Positions 19,007 to 29,599 of a stretch of 32,366 nt of DNA are shown here, in pieces. The stretch lies in assembly GCA_023266095.1 (NCBI GenBank), contig JAHFRV010000036.1:1-32366 (forward strand), written 5' to 3'. The notes under the pieces were generated by a model that was not told the DNA's origin, made no database searches, and saw nothing but the letters and a program-made list of their open reading frames with translations. This DNA comes from Gammaproteobacteria bacterium. GTDB lineage: Bacteria; Pseudomonadota; Gammaproteobacteria; DRLM01. The position numbers and the translations under genes are program-made. Every line of letters starts with the position of its first letter. Positions within the stretch are counted from its first letter, which is position 1.

Positions 19007-20085
19007 ATGGCTTGGCATGTATTGAGTGCCGCGCTGCTTTTCCCAACCGCCGGCCTTGGCGATAACTACCAGCCGAGCAACACCGCGCAATCCTTTCCCA
19101 CCCTGGAGCAGGCCGAGGCCGTCCTGCGCGCGGCCTACCCCGGCGGCGCCGATCTCACATTTGAGCACATTCTGAGCGAAACCCCCACGCACATTGTGCG
19201 TCTTTACTCCATACCCACCATCCCGCCCAATCCGCCTGTCTGGCTTAATTGCGACATACCAGGCGGCTACGCCTCAGGCCAGGCGCTGTGCGATGCGGCC
19301 CTGGCGCGCGACCCGCAGGGACCCTATGACAATATGCGCTATGTCGATTTCAACCCAGAGGGCTCCGACGGTGGCGGGGAAGGCAACCGGGGCGGATGCT
19401 TTTTATGTATCCCAGTCCTCCGTGGACTCCGGGGGCAGGTGTCCTGTTGTTTCATACTCAGCGTATGCGGTCCTGCCCCAGCAGCCATCCTTTCCTGAAA
19501 AACTATGTGCGCGCGATGGCCTGTGGCGGCGGACCCCCGACACATGGTAGCGGACCCGACCTGGCCTGCGGCAAGTCGCTCGCCTCGCTCACGGCGACCA
19601 TTACGGTGACCCGGGCGGCCTGCCCCATACAGCCGTTACCGCCCATCACGGATCCAGCCGCCCTGTTGTTTGAAAACAACCCGAGGCGCTCGGACACTAT
19701 ATGCCTGGTTCCTGCCATGTCCACCGCCTTGAGCTGCCTTTTGACGGCGGCAACCAACGCCGGCGGCACCCCCAGCGTCGGGTCGGCCTGCCGGCCGGCG
19801 GCGTATAATCGGCATTTGGGAAACGTGTGGACTAAGTGGGTTAAGGAGCTGAGGGACAACAATAATCCAGCCTGCGCGGCGTTGCGTAGTGAAGTGAAGA
19901 CGCATTTCAACGGGCATGGGTTGCTGAGGAGTCAGCGCCCCGTCCCCAACTCAAAACATATCACGGGTGAGGCGGTGGATGTGACCATCCGTCTACCTTC
20001 TGCCCAGATCGACACACTGGTGGCAGGCTGTCAACTGCGCCGTCCGTTACCTGTAAAAGACCGCGTCCATTTTATCCGCCGATGA
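19007..20085 (+). pseudogene. Secreted protein with C-terminal peptidase M15-like domain, frameshifted twice
   Basis: Coding sequence runs from ATG 19007 in one frame, continues in a second frame from near 19390, and in a third from near 19500. Removing one G from the GGGG run (19389-19392) and one A from the AAAAA run (19498-19502) gives one uninterrupted protein of 358 residues. It would have a hydrophobic N-terminus (VLSAALLFPTAG), a Cys-containing middle, and a C-terminal M15/VanY-like domain. That domain has SKHITGEAVD (zinc-ligand His and Asp, codons 19957 and 19978) and DRVHF (second His, codon 20068). M15 enzymes cut D-amino-acid peptide links in cell walls. It is either a decayed gene or two homopolymer sequencing errors. 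The start has no good ribosome binding site and is uncertain. Confidence 0.65.
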
Positions 20086-20098
20086 CAGGAGCACTGCG

Positions 20099-20971
20099 AT
20101 GAACCGCCCCAAAACACTCAAACACCCGCTGCTGTCGGTGCTGACTAGTTGCCTGCTAGCCGCGGCGTCACAGGCCGCCGAGCCGCCCGCCAGCGTCAAA
20201 GTCTACGCCCAGAACTTCGGCGACCGGGTGGTTTATCATTACCGCGTCATTAATCACGGTCCTTATGAGATTGCGAGAGTGGCAATCGGGGATGACGAAA
20301 AAAATCACGACGACAATGATGACTATATTTTTGAGCTGATAGAATTACCGTTAGGCTGGGATTTCGACACGGGTATTCCGGCCACCAGCGTCACGACACC
20401 CCCGGATTGGGAGGCGTACATGATCGTGCCCGAAGAAAGCGAAGTGATGGCCCTCGCCTTTGGGAAAAAGGAAGGCGCCTCGGCAACGATCCTGCCCGGC
20501 CAAACCCTGGACGGCTTCCTCAGCATCACGCTGCCCAAGGCGGATGACGCCTATCGTAACGGTCACGCCACCGTTTATTTTACTGATGGCTATCCAACAC
20601 GGGCGACGCTCCTCCTCGAACTCGCCGACACCACTCCACCTACTCTCAGCGTGAGCTTAACGCCCGCGACCCTCTGGCCGCCCAACGGCAAGCCTGTGCC
20701 CGTCACGGCTGCCATTACCGTGAAAGACGACTACGACCCCAACCCCGAGATCAAACTCGAATCCATCACCGCCAGCGAGCCGCTGCTGGCGGGTGACATC
20801 GCGGATGCCCAATTCGGTAGCGATGACCGGCGCTTCACCCTGAAAGCCAGGCGCGCAGGCGAAAATAAGTCAGGTCGTGTCTACACCGTCACCTACTCCG
20901 CCACCGATGCCTCCGGCAACAAAGCGACCGCCACCGCCGAGGTCACTGTTCCGCACGAGCAGGGCAAATAG
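20099..20971 (+). CDS. Secreted protein with HYR-like C-terminal domain
   Basis: This 290-residue protein has a clear signal peptide (residues 1 to about 26, LLSVLTSCLLAAASQA). The N-terminal domain (about 28-180) is beta-rich and contains a strongly acidic loop, DDEKNHDDNDD. The C-terminal domain (about 182-286) starts TPPTLSVSLTPATLWPPNGK and ends YSATDASGNKATATAEV. It resembles HYR/Ig-like modules with the recurring LWPPN motif found in secreted and surface proteins. AGGAG at 20087-20091 sits 7 bases before the ATG, and the gene starts 13 bases after the preceding M15-like frame ends, so the two form a pair. No enzymatic signature was seen; function is unknown. Confidence 0.8.
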   Translation: MNRPKTLKHPLLSVLTSCLLAAASQAAEPPASVKVYAQNFGDRVVYHYRVINHGPYEIARVAIGDDEKNHDDNDDYIFELIELPLGWDFDTGIPATSVTTPPDWEAYMIVPEESEVMALAFGKKEGASATILPGQTLDGFLSITLPKADDAYRNGHATVYFTDGYPTRATLLLELADTTPPTLSVSLTPATLWPPNGKPVPVTAAITVKDDYDPNPEIKLESITASEPLLAGDIADAQFGSDDRRFTLKARRAGENKSGRVYTVTYSATDASGNKATATAEVTVPHEQGK

Positions 20972-20979
20972 CACCGTTG

Positions 20980-21005
20980 GGCGGAAGCCCAGCAGGCGTT
21001 CCGCC
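20980..21005. terminator. Weak hairpin after the secreted cassette
   Basis: GGCGGAA at 20980-20986 pairs with TTCCGCC at 20999-21005 across a 12-base loop, 9 bases after the stop codon at 20971. No T-run follows. It is a possible 3'-end structure, with weak support. Confidence 0.3.
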
Positions 21006-21069
21006 GCGTTGCTTAGAAAATGGGGCTCCCTAAAATATTTAGCCTAATGCCGTTCTTGCCGGCATTGCG

Positions 21070-21099
21070 TTGAAATGCCCGGCCTCGCGCTTGTATACT
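21070..21099 (+). promoter_or_regulatory. Candidate promoter of gltB
   Basis: TTGAAA (21070-21075) and TATACT (21094-21099) are 18 bp apart, with four and five matches to the sigma-70 consensus. They lie about 100 bp before the gltB start, leaving a leader of roughly 90 bases. This is the best promoter-like sequence in the gap before the glutamate synthase genes. Confidence 0.5.
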
Positions 21100-21197
21100 C
21101 CTGTCCCATTTCGCCTCCGGCGGGGATGGGTTCGCGCGCCCTTTAGCTTTAGGGCATGCTATGAAATCGGTCAGCTAGCGAGACAGGCGAAAAAAGA

Positions 21198-24100
21198 GTG
21201 AACATCACCGACACACCCTTGGGGCTTTATAGGCCCGAATTCGAAAAAGACAGTTGCGGCTTCGGGCTGATCGCCCAGATGGACGGCAAGGCCAGCCATT
21301 GGCTGGTGCAGACCGCCATCAACTCCCTGGCGTGTCTGACCCACCGCGGCGCGGTGGCGGCCGACGGCAAGACCGGCGACGGCTGCGGCATCTTGATGAA
21401 GCTGCCGGTCTCCTTCATGCGCGCGATGGCGGCCGAGGCGGGTTTCGACGTCGCCGAGCGCTTCGCGGTGGGCATGGTCTTTTTGAATCAGGACACCGCC
21501 AAAGCTGCTACGGCCAAACAGCGCGTGACCGGCGAATTGGTCGAGCAAGGTTTCAAGGTGCCTGGCTGGCGGGTGGTGCCGGTGGACCCCAGCGCCTGCG
21601 GCGCCGAGGCCCTTAAGAGCCTGCCCCATATCGAGCAGGTGTTCGTCGATATTCCCGCCGGCATGGACGACGCGGCCGCCGAGCGGCATTTGTACATCGC
21701 CCGCCGCCGCAGCGAAAAGGGCCTCGCCTCGCAGGACCCGGTGTTTTATATTCCCAGCCTGACCCGCCGCGTGTTGTCGTATAAAGGTTTGATCATGCCG
21801 GCCAACCTGCCGGTGTTTTACGGCGACCTGCAAGACGAACGCCTGGCCTCGGATCTCTGCGTCTTTCATCAGCGCTTCTCCACCAACACCTGGCCCGAAT
21901 GGCGGCTGGCGCAGCCCTTCCGTTATCTCGCCCACAATGGCGAGATCAACACCGTGCAAGGCAATCGTTATTGGTCGGTGGCGCGCGGCAACAAATTCCA
22001 GATGCCCGCCATTCCCAATATGGACGACATCCGCCCGCTGGTGTCGATGACCGGCTCCGATTCCAGCAGTCTCGACAATATGCTGGAGGCCCTGCTGGCG
22101 GGCGGCATGGACATCTTCCGCGCCATGCGTCTCTTGATTCCGCCGGCGTGGAATAACGTCGAGACCATGGACCCTGATCTGCGCGCCTTCTACGAATACC
22201 ACTCCATGCACATGGAACCCTGGGACGGCCCGGCCGGTATCGTGCTCACCGACGGCCGTTATGCCGCCTGCGTGATGGACCGCAACGGCCTGCGCCCCGC
22301 GCGTTACGTGGTGACCAAGGACCGCCACATCACCCTCGCCTCGGAAATCGGCGTGTATCCGTATAAGCCGGAAGACGTAGTGGCCAAGGGCCGCCTGCGT
22401 CCCGGCGAGATGATCGCCGCCGATACCTTTACCGGCGAGTTGCTGTTGCCGGCCGACATCGACACTCTGCTCAAGTCCCGGCAGCCTTATAAAGAATGGA
22501 TGAAACAGAACGGCCGCAGTTTGGATGCCGGCCGTAACGAAGCGCCGCCCTCGCCGTGGGACGAGGAAACCGTGGCGGTGTACCAGAAGATGTTCCAGGT
22601 CAGCTTCGAGGAGCGCGACCAGGTGCTGCGGGTGCTGGCCGAGGCCGGACAAGAGGCGGTGGGCTCGATGGGCGACGATACGCCGATGCCGGTCCTGTCG
22701 CGCCAAGTGCGTTCGCTGTACGACTATTTCCGCCAGCAGTTCGCCCAGGTCACCAACCCGCCCATCGATCCGCTGCGCGAGCAGATCGTGATGTCGCTGG
22801 AGACCTGCTTCGGCCGCGAGCGCAACCTGTTCGAGGAAACCCCGGCTCATGCGACCCGGCTGGTGGCCGAGTCGCCGGTGCTGTCGGAGGAAAAATTCCA
22901 GAACCTGCTCAGCCTCGACGGTGTTGATTACGCCCATCAACGGCTCAGCCTGCAATACGATTCCGCCACGGGCCTGCGCGCCGCCATCGAGGCGATGTGC
23001 GATGCGGCGGAGGCGGCGGTGCGCGCCGGCAAGGTGATCCTGGTGTTGTCCGATCAAGGCATCGAGCCCGGCAAGTTGCCCATCCACGCCCTGCTCGCCA
23101 CCGGCGCGGTGCATCATCGCTTGATCAACCGCGGCCTGCGCTGCGACGCCAACATCGTGGTGGAGACCGCCACCGCGCGCGACCCGCACCACTTCGCCGC
23201 GTTGATCGGTTACGGCGCGACGGCGGTGTTTCCCTATCTCGCGTATCAATGTCTGTACGATTTGCTGCGCAGCGGCGAGATCAAAGGCAAGGAAGTGGAT
23301 CAGCTGGCGCCCGCCTATCGCAAGGGTATCAATAAGGGGCTGTACAAGATCATCTCCAAGATGGGCATCTCCACCATCGCCAGTTACCGCGGCGCCCAGC
23401 TGTTCGAGGCGCTCGGTCTCGGTAGTGAAGTGGTGGACCTGTGTTTCCCCGGCACCAGCAGCCGTATTCAGGGCGCCAACTTCGAGGACTTGGAGAGCGA
23501 TCAGCAGCAACTGGCCCGCGAGGCCTGGTTGACCCGTAAGTCCATCCAGCAAGGCGGCCTGCTCAAGTTCATTCACGGCGGCGAATACCACGCCTACAAT
23601 CCCGACGTGGTCACCACCTTGCGTCTTGCGGTGCAGAGCGGCGATTACGCGGATTATCAAAAATACGCGGCTATCGTCAACAGCCGGCCGGTCGCCACCT
23701 TCCGCGATCTGTTGAAGATCCGCGCCGGCATCACGCCGATCGCCATCGACGAAGTCGAGCCGGTGGAAGCCATCCTGCCGCGCTTCGATTCCGCCGGCAT
23801 GTCGCTCGGCGCGCTCTCGCCCGAGGCGCACGAGGCGCTGGCCACGGCGATGAACCGCCTGGGCGGCCGTTCCAACTCCGGCGAGGGCGGCGAAGACCCG
23901 GCCCGCTACGGCACGGAACGGATGTCCAAGATCAAACAAGTGGCCTCCGGCCGGTTCGGCGTGACGCCCGCGTATCTGATCAACGCCGAGGTGTTGCAGA
24001 TCAAGATCGCGCAGGGCGCCAAGCCCGGCGAGGGCGGCCAGCTGCCCGGCGACAAGGTCAACAAACTCATCGCGCGTCTGCGTTACGCGCGGCCCGGCGT

Positions 24101-25658
24101 GGCGCTGATCTCGCCGCCGCCGCATCACGACATTTATTCCATCGAAGACTTGGCGCAGCTGATCTTCGATTTGAAGCAGGTCAATCCCAAGGCGCTGGTG
24201 TCGGTGAAGCTGGTCGCCGAACCCGGCGTCGGTACCATTGCGGCCGGCGTCGCCAAGGCCTACGCGGACCTGATCACCATCGCCGGTTACGACGGCGGCA
24301 CCGGCGCCAGTCCGCTCACCTCCATCAAATACGCGGGCGGACCGTGGGAGCTGGGCCTCACCGAGACCCATCAAACCCTGCGCCGCAACGATTTGCGCGA
24401 CAAGGTGCGGCTGCAAACCGACGGTGGTCTGAAGACCGGTCTCGACGTGATCAAGGCCGCCATCCTCGGCGCCGAGAGTTTCGGTTTCGGCACCGGGCCG
24501 ATGATCGCGCTGGGCTGCAAATATCTCCGCATCTGTCATTTGAACAACTGCGCCACCGGCGTCGCGACTCAGGACGATCATCTGCGCAAGGTGCATTTCA
24601 TCGGCCTGCCCGAGATGGTGATGAATTATTTCCGCTTCATCGCCCGCGAGACCCGCGAGTGGCTGGCGGTACTCGGCGTGCGCAGCATGGCCGAATTGAT
24701 CGGCCGCACCGATTTGCTGGAGATCGTCGAGGGCGAGACCGCCCGCCAGCGCCGTCTCGATTTGTCGCCCATTCTTTCCGACGGCGGCGTGGCCAAGGAC
24801 AAACCGCAGTACTGTGTTTCGCCGAGTAATGCGCCCTTCGATAAGGGCGAGCTGGCGGAAAAAATGGTGCGCGATTGCCTCGACGCCATCGAGCATAAAA
24901 AAGGCGGCACCTTCAACTACGCGGTGCGTAACGTCAATCGCTCGATTGGTGCGCGCCTGTCCGGCGAGATCGCCCGCCGTCACGGCGACAAAGGCATGGA
25001 AGACGCGCCCATCACCTTGCATCTCACCGGCACGGCGGGTCAAAGTTTCGGCGTGTGGAACGCTGGCGGTTTGAATCTGATCCTCGAAGGCGACGCCAAC
25101 GACTACGTCGGCAAAGGCATGGCCGCCGGCAAGCTGGTGATTTATCCGCCCAAGGGCAGTCAATTCGTTTCGCGCGAGACCGCCATCATCGGCAACACCT
25201 GTCTCTACGGCGCCACCGGCGGCAGCCTGTTCGCCGCGGGCATGGCCGGCGAGCGTTTCGCGGTACGCAACTCCGGCGCCCACGCGGTGGTGGAAGGTTG
25301 CGGCGATCACGCCTGCGAATACATGACCGGCGGTGTGGTGGTGGTGCTCGGCAACACCGGCCTCAACTTCGGCGCGGGCATGACCGGCGGTTTCAGCTTC
25401 GTGCTCGACATGGACAAGGGTTTCGTCGACCGCTACAACCACGAGTTGGTGGACATCCACCGCATCACCACCGAGCCGATGGAGGCCCACCGCAATTATC
25501 TGCGCGGCATCCTCCAAGAGTTCGTCGCCGAGACCGGCAGCGTGTGGGGCCGGGCGATTCTCGACGATTTCGCCTCCTACCTGCCGCGCTTCTGGCTGGT
25601 GAAACCCAAGGCCTTGGAGATCCACTCCTTGCTCGATAGTTTGCTCAATGCGGCGTAA
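21198..25658 (+). CDS. gltB: Glutamate synthase (NADPH) large subunit
   Basis: This 1486-residue subunit transfers the amide nitrogen of glutamine to 2-oxoglutarate. The N-terminal Ntn glutaminase domain begins after a short propeptide at Cys20 (EKDSCGFGL), the nucleophile. A central domain, the FMN-binding synthase domain (about 830-1210, with [11 protein letters not shown] and [14 protein letters not shown]) and a C-terminal GXGXG beta-helix follow. Cysteines 1107, 1113 and 1118 ([12 protein letters not shown]) bind the 3Fe-4S cluster. Length is typical. The start GTG at 21198 lacks a strong ribosome binding site (AGG 21185-21187, GAG directly before it), but it gives the expected propeptide. 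gltD follows closely. A 1735-codon open frame on the opposite strand is a composition effect. Confidence 0.96.
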   Translation: MNITDTPLGLYRPEFEKDSCGFGLIAQMDGKASHWLVQTAINSLACLTHRGAVAADGKTGDGCGILMKLPVSFMRAMAAEAGFDVAERFAVGMVFLNQDTAKAATAKQRVTGELVEQGFKVPGWRVVPVDPSACGAEALKSLPHIEQVFVDIPAGMDDAAAERHLYIARRRSEKGLASQDPVFYIPSLTRRVLSYKGLIMPANLPVFYGDLQDERLASDLCVFHQRFSTNTWPEWRLAQPFRYLAHNGEINTVQGNRYWSVARGNKFQMPAIPNMDDIRPLVSMTGSDSSSLDNMLEALLAGGMDIFRAMRLLIPPAWNNVETMDPDLRAFYEYHSMHMEPWDGPAGIVLTDGRYAACVMDRNGLRPARYVVTKDRHITLASEIGVYPYKPEDVVAKGRLRPGEMIAADTFTGELLLPADIDTLLKSRQPYKEWMKQNGRSLDAGRNEAPPSPWDEETVAVYQKMFQVSFEERDQVLRVLAEAGQEAVGSMGDDTPMPVLSRQVRSLYDYFRQQFAQVTNPPIDPLREQIVMSLETCFGRERNLFEETPAHATRLVAESPVLSEEKFQNLLSLDGVDYAHQRLSLQYDSATGLRAAIEAMCDAAEAAVRAGKVILVLSDQGIEPGKLPIHALLATGAVHHRLINRGLRCDANIVVETATARDPHHFAALIGYGATAVFPYLAYQCLYDLLRSGEIKGKEVDQLAPAYRKGINKGLYKIISKMGISTIASYRGAQLFEALGLGSEVVDLCFPGTSSRIQGANFEDLESDQQQLAREAWLTRKSIQQGGLLKFIHGGEYHAYNPDVVTTLRLAVQSGDYADYQKYAAIVNSRPVATFRDLLKIRAGITPIAIDEVEPVEAILPRFDSAGMSLGALSPEAHEALATAMNRLGGRSNSGEGGEDPARYGTERMSKIKQVASGRFGVTPAYLINAEVLQIKIAQGAKPGEGGQLPGDKVNKLIARLRYARPGVALISPPPHHDIYSIEDLAQLIFDLKQVNPKALVSVKLVAEPGVGTIAAGVAKAYADLITIAGYDGGTGASPLTSIKYAGGPWELGLTETHQTLRRNDLRDKVRLQTDGGLKTGLDVIKAAILGAESFGFGTGPMIALGCKYLRICHLNNCATGVATQDDHLRKVHFIGLPEMVMNYFRFIARETREWLAVLGVRSMAELIGRTDLLEIVEGETARQRRLDLSPILSDGGVAKDKPQYCVSPSNAPFDKGELAEKMVRDCLDAIEHKKGGTFNYAVRNVNRSIGARLSGEIARRHGDKGMEDAPITLHLTGTAGQSFGVWNAGGLNLILEGDANDYVGKGMAAGKLVIYPPKGSQFVSRETAIIGNTCLYGATGGSLFAAGMAGERFAVRNSGAHAVVEGCGDHACEYMTGGVVVVLGNTGLNFGAGMTGGFSFVLDMDKGFVDRYNHELVDIHRITTEPMEAHRNYLRGILQEFVAETGSVWGRAILDDFASYLPRFWLVKPKALEIHSLLDSLLNAA

Positions 25659-27110
<1,452 letters not shown>

Positions 27111-27115
27111 TCCAA

Positions 27116-27184
27116 CGCAAAGACGCGAAGGCGCAAAGAATAATGATTTATTGTTGGATTCTTTGTGACCTTCGCGTCTTTGCG
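27116..27184. repeat. 16-bp-arm palindrome between gltD and hemE
   Basis: CGCAAAGACGCGAAGG at 27116-27131 is the perfect complement of 27169-27184. Both flanks add further CGCAAAG copies (left 27132-27138; right side GCGCTTTGCG). The palindrome starts 5 bases after the gltD stop and ends 20 bases before the hemE ATG. It is the same kind of repeat as 2919-2990. It could terminate gltBD transcripts or hide the hemE translation start. Confidence 0.8.
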
Positions 27185-27204
27185 CTTTGCGTTGAGATGT
27201 TTAA

Positions 27205-28272
27205 ATGAGCGAACTTAAAAACGACCGTTTTCTCCGCGCCCTGCTCCGCCAGCCGGTGGACTGCACGCCGATCTGGATCATGCGCCAGGCCGGGCGGTAT
27301 CTGCCCGAGTATCGCGCGACGCGCGCCAAGGCCGGGTCGTTCATGGATCTTTGCACCAATCCCGACTTGGCTTGCGAGGTGACGCTGCAACCGCTGGCGC
27401 GTTTCGATCTCGACGCCGCGATTCTCTTCTCCGATATCCTCACCATCCCCGACGCCATGGGTTTGGGCCTGAGCTTCGCGCAGGGTGAAGGCCCGCAATT
27501 CGCGCGTCCCGTGCGTAGCGCCGCCGATGTGGCCAAACTCGGTGTGCCCGATCCCGAAATCGAATTGCGGTACGTGATGGACGCGGTGCGGGTGATCCGC
27601 CGCGAATTGAACGGCCGTGTGCCGCTGATCGGTTTCTCCGGCAGCCCGTGGACCTTGGCCACTTATATGGTGGAAGGCAGCGGCAGCAAGGAATACTCGC
27701 ACGTCAAAGGCATGTTGTTTGATCGCCCTGAGCTGCTGCATAAATTATTGGACACCACCGCGCGCTCGGTGACCAGTTATCTCAACGCCCAGATCGCCGC
27801 CGGCGCACAGGCGGTGATGATCTTCGACACCTGGGGCGGTGTGCTCAGTCCGCGCGACTATATTGAATTTTCCCTGCGCTACATGGCGCAGATCGTCGAC
27901 GGCCTCACCCGTGAAAACGAAGGCCGCCGCGTGCCGGTGATACTCTTCACCAAAGGCGGCGGCGCCTGGCTGGAATCCATGGCCGAGACCGGTTGTGATG
28001 CGCTGGGCGTGGATTGGACCACCGACATCGGCGCGGCGCGGGCGCGGGTCGGTCACCAATTGGCGCTGCAAGGCAATATGGACCCCTGCGTGTTATACGC
28101 CGCGCCGGAACGCATCCGCGCCGAAGCCGCGACCATACTCAAATCCTACGGCAGCGGTAGCGGCCATGTGTTTAATCTCGGCCATGGCATCCACCAGCAT
28201 ATCAATCCCGACCACGTGAAGGTGCTGGTGGACAGCGTGCACGAGTTGAGTAAACCGTATCATCCAATGTAG
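27205..28272 (+). CDS. hemE: Uroporphyrinogen decarboxylase
   Basis: This 355-residue cytoplasmic homodimer decarboxylates the four acetate side chains of uroporphyrinogen III to give coproporphyrinogen III in heme synthesis. The N-terminal signature [16 protein letters not shown]-type segment ([20 protein letters not shown]) carries the conserved arginines. The catalytic Asp lies in [29 protein letters not shown] and FDTWGG are the other family motifs, and VFNLGHGI closes the active site. Length is exactly as expected. The ATG at 27205 has a poor ribosome binding site, with the palindrome 20 bases upstream. Placement after gltD is the ancestral gammaproteobacterial order. Confidence 0.96.
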   Translation: MSELKNDRFLRALLRQPVDCTPIWIMRQAGRYLPEYRATRAKAGSFMDLCTNPDLACEVTLQPLARFDLDAAILFSDILTIPDAMGLGLSFAQGEGPQFARPVRSAADVAKLGVPDPEIELRYVMDAVRVIRRELNGRVPLIGFSGSPWTLATYMVEGSGSKEYSHVKGMLFDRPELLHKLLDTTARSVTSYLNAQIAAGAQAVMIFDTWGGVLSPRDYIEFSLRYMAQIVDGLTRENEGRRVPVILFTKGGGAWLESMAETGCDALGVDWTTDIGAARARVGHQLALQGNMDPCVLYAAPERIRAEAATILKSYGSGSGHVFNLGHGIHQHINPDHVKVLVDSVHELSKPYHPM

Positions 28273-28457
28273 GGTAGGTTAGCGTTTTTTGCGTAACCCA
28301 CCATGGCGCGCCGTGAGGCGCACTTTGCATGTATTCAAGGAGTCGCTGCGCGGCGGGTTGGCGGGTTACGGCGCGACCCTCACCCCATCCCTCTCCCGCT
28401 CGCGGGAGAGGGGGGTCGGCCAAGAGTGCAATTAGATGGGCGCCTAACCCGCCCTAC
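28269..28457. repeat. Nested repeat mosaic after hemE
   Basis: The outer arms GTAGGGTAGGTTAGCG (28269-28284) and CGCCTAACCCGCCCTAC (28441-28457) are complementary with few mismatches and begin inside the hemE stop codon region. Inside lie further GGTTA / TAACCC fragments and a compact palindrome, CCCTCTCCCG (28389-28398) with CGGGAGAGGG (28403-28412). The outer element resembles the repeat at 107-219. The mosaic suggests one repeat inserted into another. An open frame through it joins the next gene but is not protein-like. Confidence 0.7.
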
Positions 28458-28515
28458 ATCCAGCTGGCCGGTGCAATCACGTCTCGCGCCGCACACGAAT
28501 TTGAGGAGCAGTTCT

Positions 28516-29379
28516 TTGATCGAACATTTCGAACCTTTGCGCAATATGGAAACCTTCAGCGATGAGATGTTCAATCGCATCATCGCCTTTCAAGAGCGCC
28601 AGCATCCGGCCTGGAATGCCGAACTGCCCTTTGCCCAGCGCATCGCCGGTCTGCCGCTGCATTATTTGATCTTCAGTTGTCCCGACCGCGATCCCGCCAA
28701 GTTCGGCCCCACGGTGGCGCCGTATATCCCGCTGCGCGACGAAATGCGCAAGATCGCGCTCTACGCGCGCCAAGTGGCGGAAGTGCCGGTGGTGTGCGAT
28801 TTTCATCCCGGTAATGGCTTCGTCGGCAGCCTGCTGGCACGCGAGGGCGTGAAAGTGATCGGCGTGCGCGACCCGGCGGCCAAGCCGAATCAGATCAAAA
28901 ATTTTTACGACCGCGAGGTGTATGAGCTGCGCGAGCAGGCCGTCGCCGACATCGGCTTTTCTTTCGACGTGGCTTTTTCATCGTGGATGCCGGCGGGCGT
29001 GAATCTCACGCCGGAGATCGTCAAGCACCGGCCCAAGCTCATCGTCTTCATCCACACCCAACACGTCAACGAAGAGACCGGCGTGCCGCAGACCGGCACG
29101 CCCGAAGCCTTCAGTGATTTGCCCGCCGGCTATGAACTCATACACGAGTGGGGGATGACGCGGCCCAAAGATATCTTGCACGAGGTGTGGCCCGATCTGA
29201 CACCCAGCATCGAAGAGACCCGCTACGTCAAGGTGTATGTGGATGAGGGTTATCATCACATCGAAGTGCCGGACTATCTGCCCCCCGCCGAGGCTTATGA
29301 TTGGGAGCGCGAGTTGGAGATGGCATTGCTGGCGATCCAGGCCAAGGAACATTTGCGCGCGCAAGGCGTACAGGTGTAG
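28516..29379 (+). CDS. Putative SAM-methyltransferase-fold protein, function unknown
   Basis: This protein has 287 residues from TTG 28516, which follows GGAG (28505-28508) at 7 bases. The frame is open back to 28303, but that part is repeat DNA. After a helical N-terminus (ETFSDEMFNRIIAFQERQHPAW), a Rossmann-like core appears. VPVVCDFHPGNGFVGSLLAREGVKVIGVRDP looks like motif I of class I methyltransferases, with D-x-H-P-G-N-G-F in place of the usual D-x-G-x-G-x-G. A conserved-looking FSSWMPAGVNLTPEIVKHRPKLIVFIHTQHV block follows at the motif IV position. No signal peptide or membrane helix is present. The substrate is unknown, and it may be a non-catalytic relative. It is a single gene bounded by repeats and a hairpin. 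Confidence 0.75.
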   Translation: MIEHFEPLRNMETFSDEMFNRIIAFQERQHPAWNAELPFAQRIAGLPLHYLIFSCPDRDPAKFGPTVAPYIPLRDEMRKIALYARQVAEVPVVCDFHPGNGFVGSLLAREGVKVIGVRDPAAKPNQIKNFYDREVYELREQAVADIGFSFDVAFSSWMPAGVNLTPEIVKHRPKLIVFIHTQHVNEETGVPQTGTPEAFSDLPAGYELIHEWGMTRPKDILHEVWPDLTPSIEETRYVKVYVDEGYHHIEVPDYLPPAEAYDWERELEMALLAIQAKEHLRAQGVQV

Positions 29380-29405
29380 CCGCGATCACCGTTTGGTGAG
29401 ATGAA

Positions 29406-29450
29406 GGCCGGCGGAAAAAGGCCTGATGGTTTCGCCTTTGCCGCCGGACC
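29406..29450 (+). terminator. Hairpin after the methyltransferase-like gene
   Basis: The 17-base arms 29406-29422 (GGCCGGCGG followed by AAAAAGGC) and 29434-29450 are complementary with two mismatches around an 11-base loop. The hairpin starts 26 bases after the stop codon. AAATTTGATT follows, so there is a modest T component only. The rest of the gap to 29600 holds nothing recognisable. Confidence 0.5.
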
Positions 29451-29599
29451 AAATTTGATTGGCGTCGTTTATTTCCACTTCGCAGATACGCAGCAGCGCA
29501 TGCAGCGGTACGGCTGTAATTCGTAAATCTAGCCCTGATTGTGAAAGATGATTCCGTAAAACGATTTGCCGCGTGTCATGGTATACGCCGTTTTCTCAT

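Noticed and set aside
18696-19025. 109-codon frame spanning the damX 3' end and the following gap
   Set aside because: It overlaps the SPOR domain in another frame, lacks a ribosome binding site and has no protein-like pattern.
19007-20085. Remnant of an RHS-type toxin with its repeat core deleted
   Set aside because: Once the two single-base shifts are corrected, the frame is continuous and self-consistent. No YD repeats or RHS core motif can be seen, so a deletion need not be invoked.
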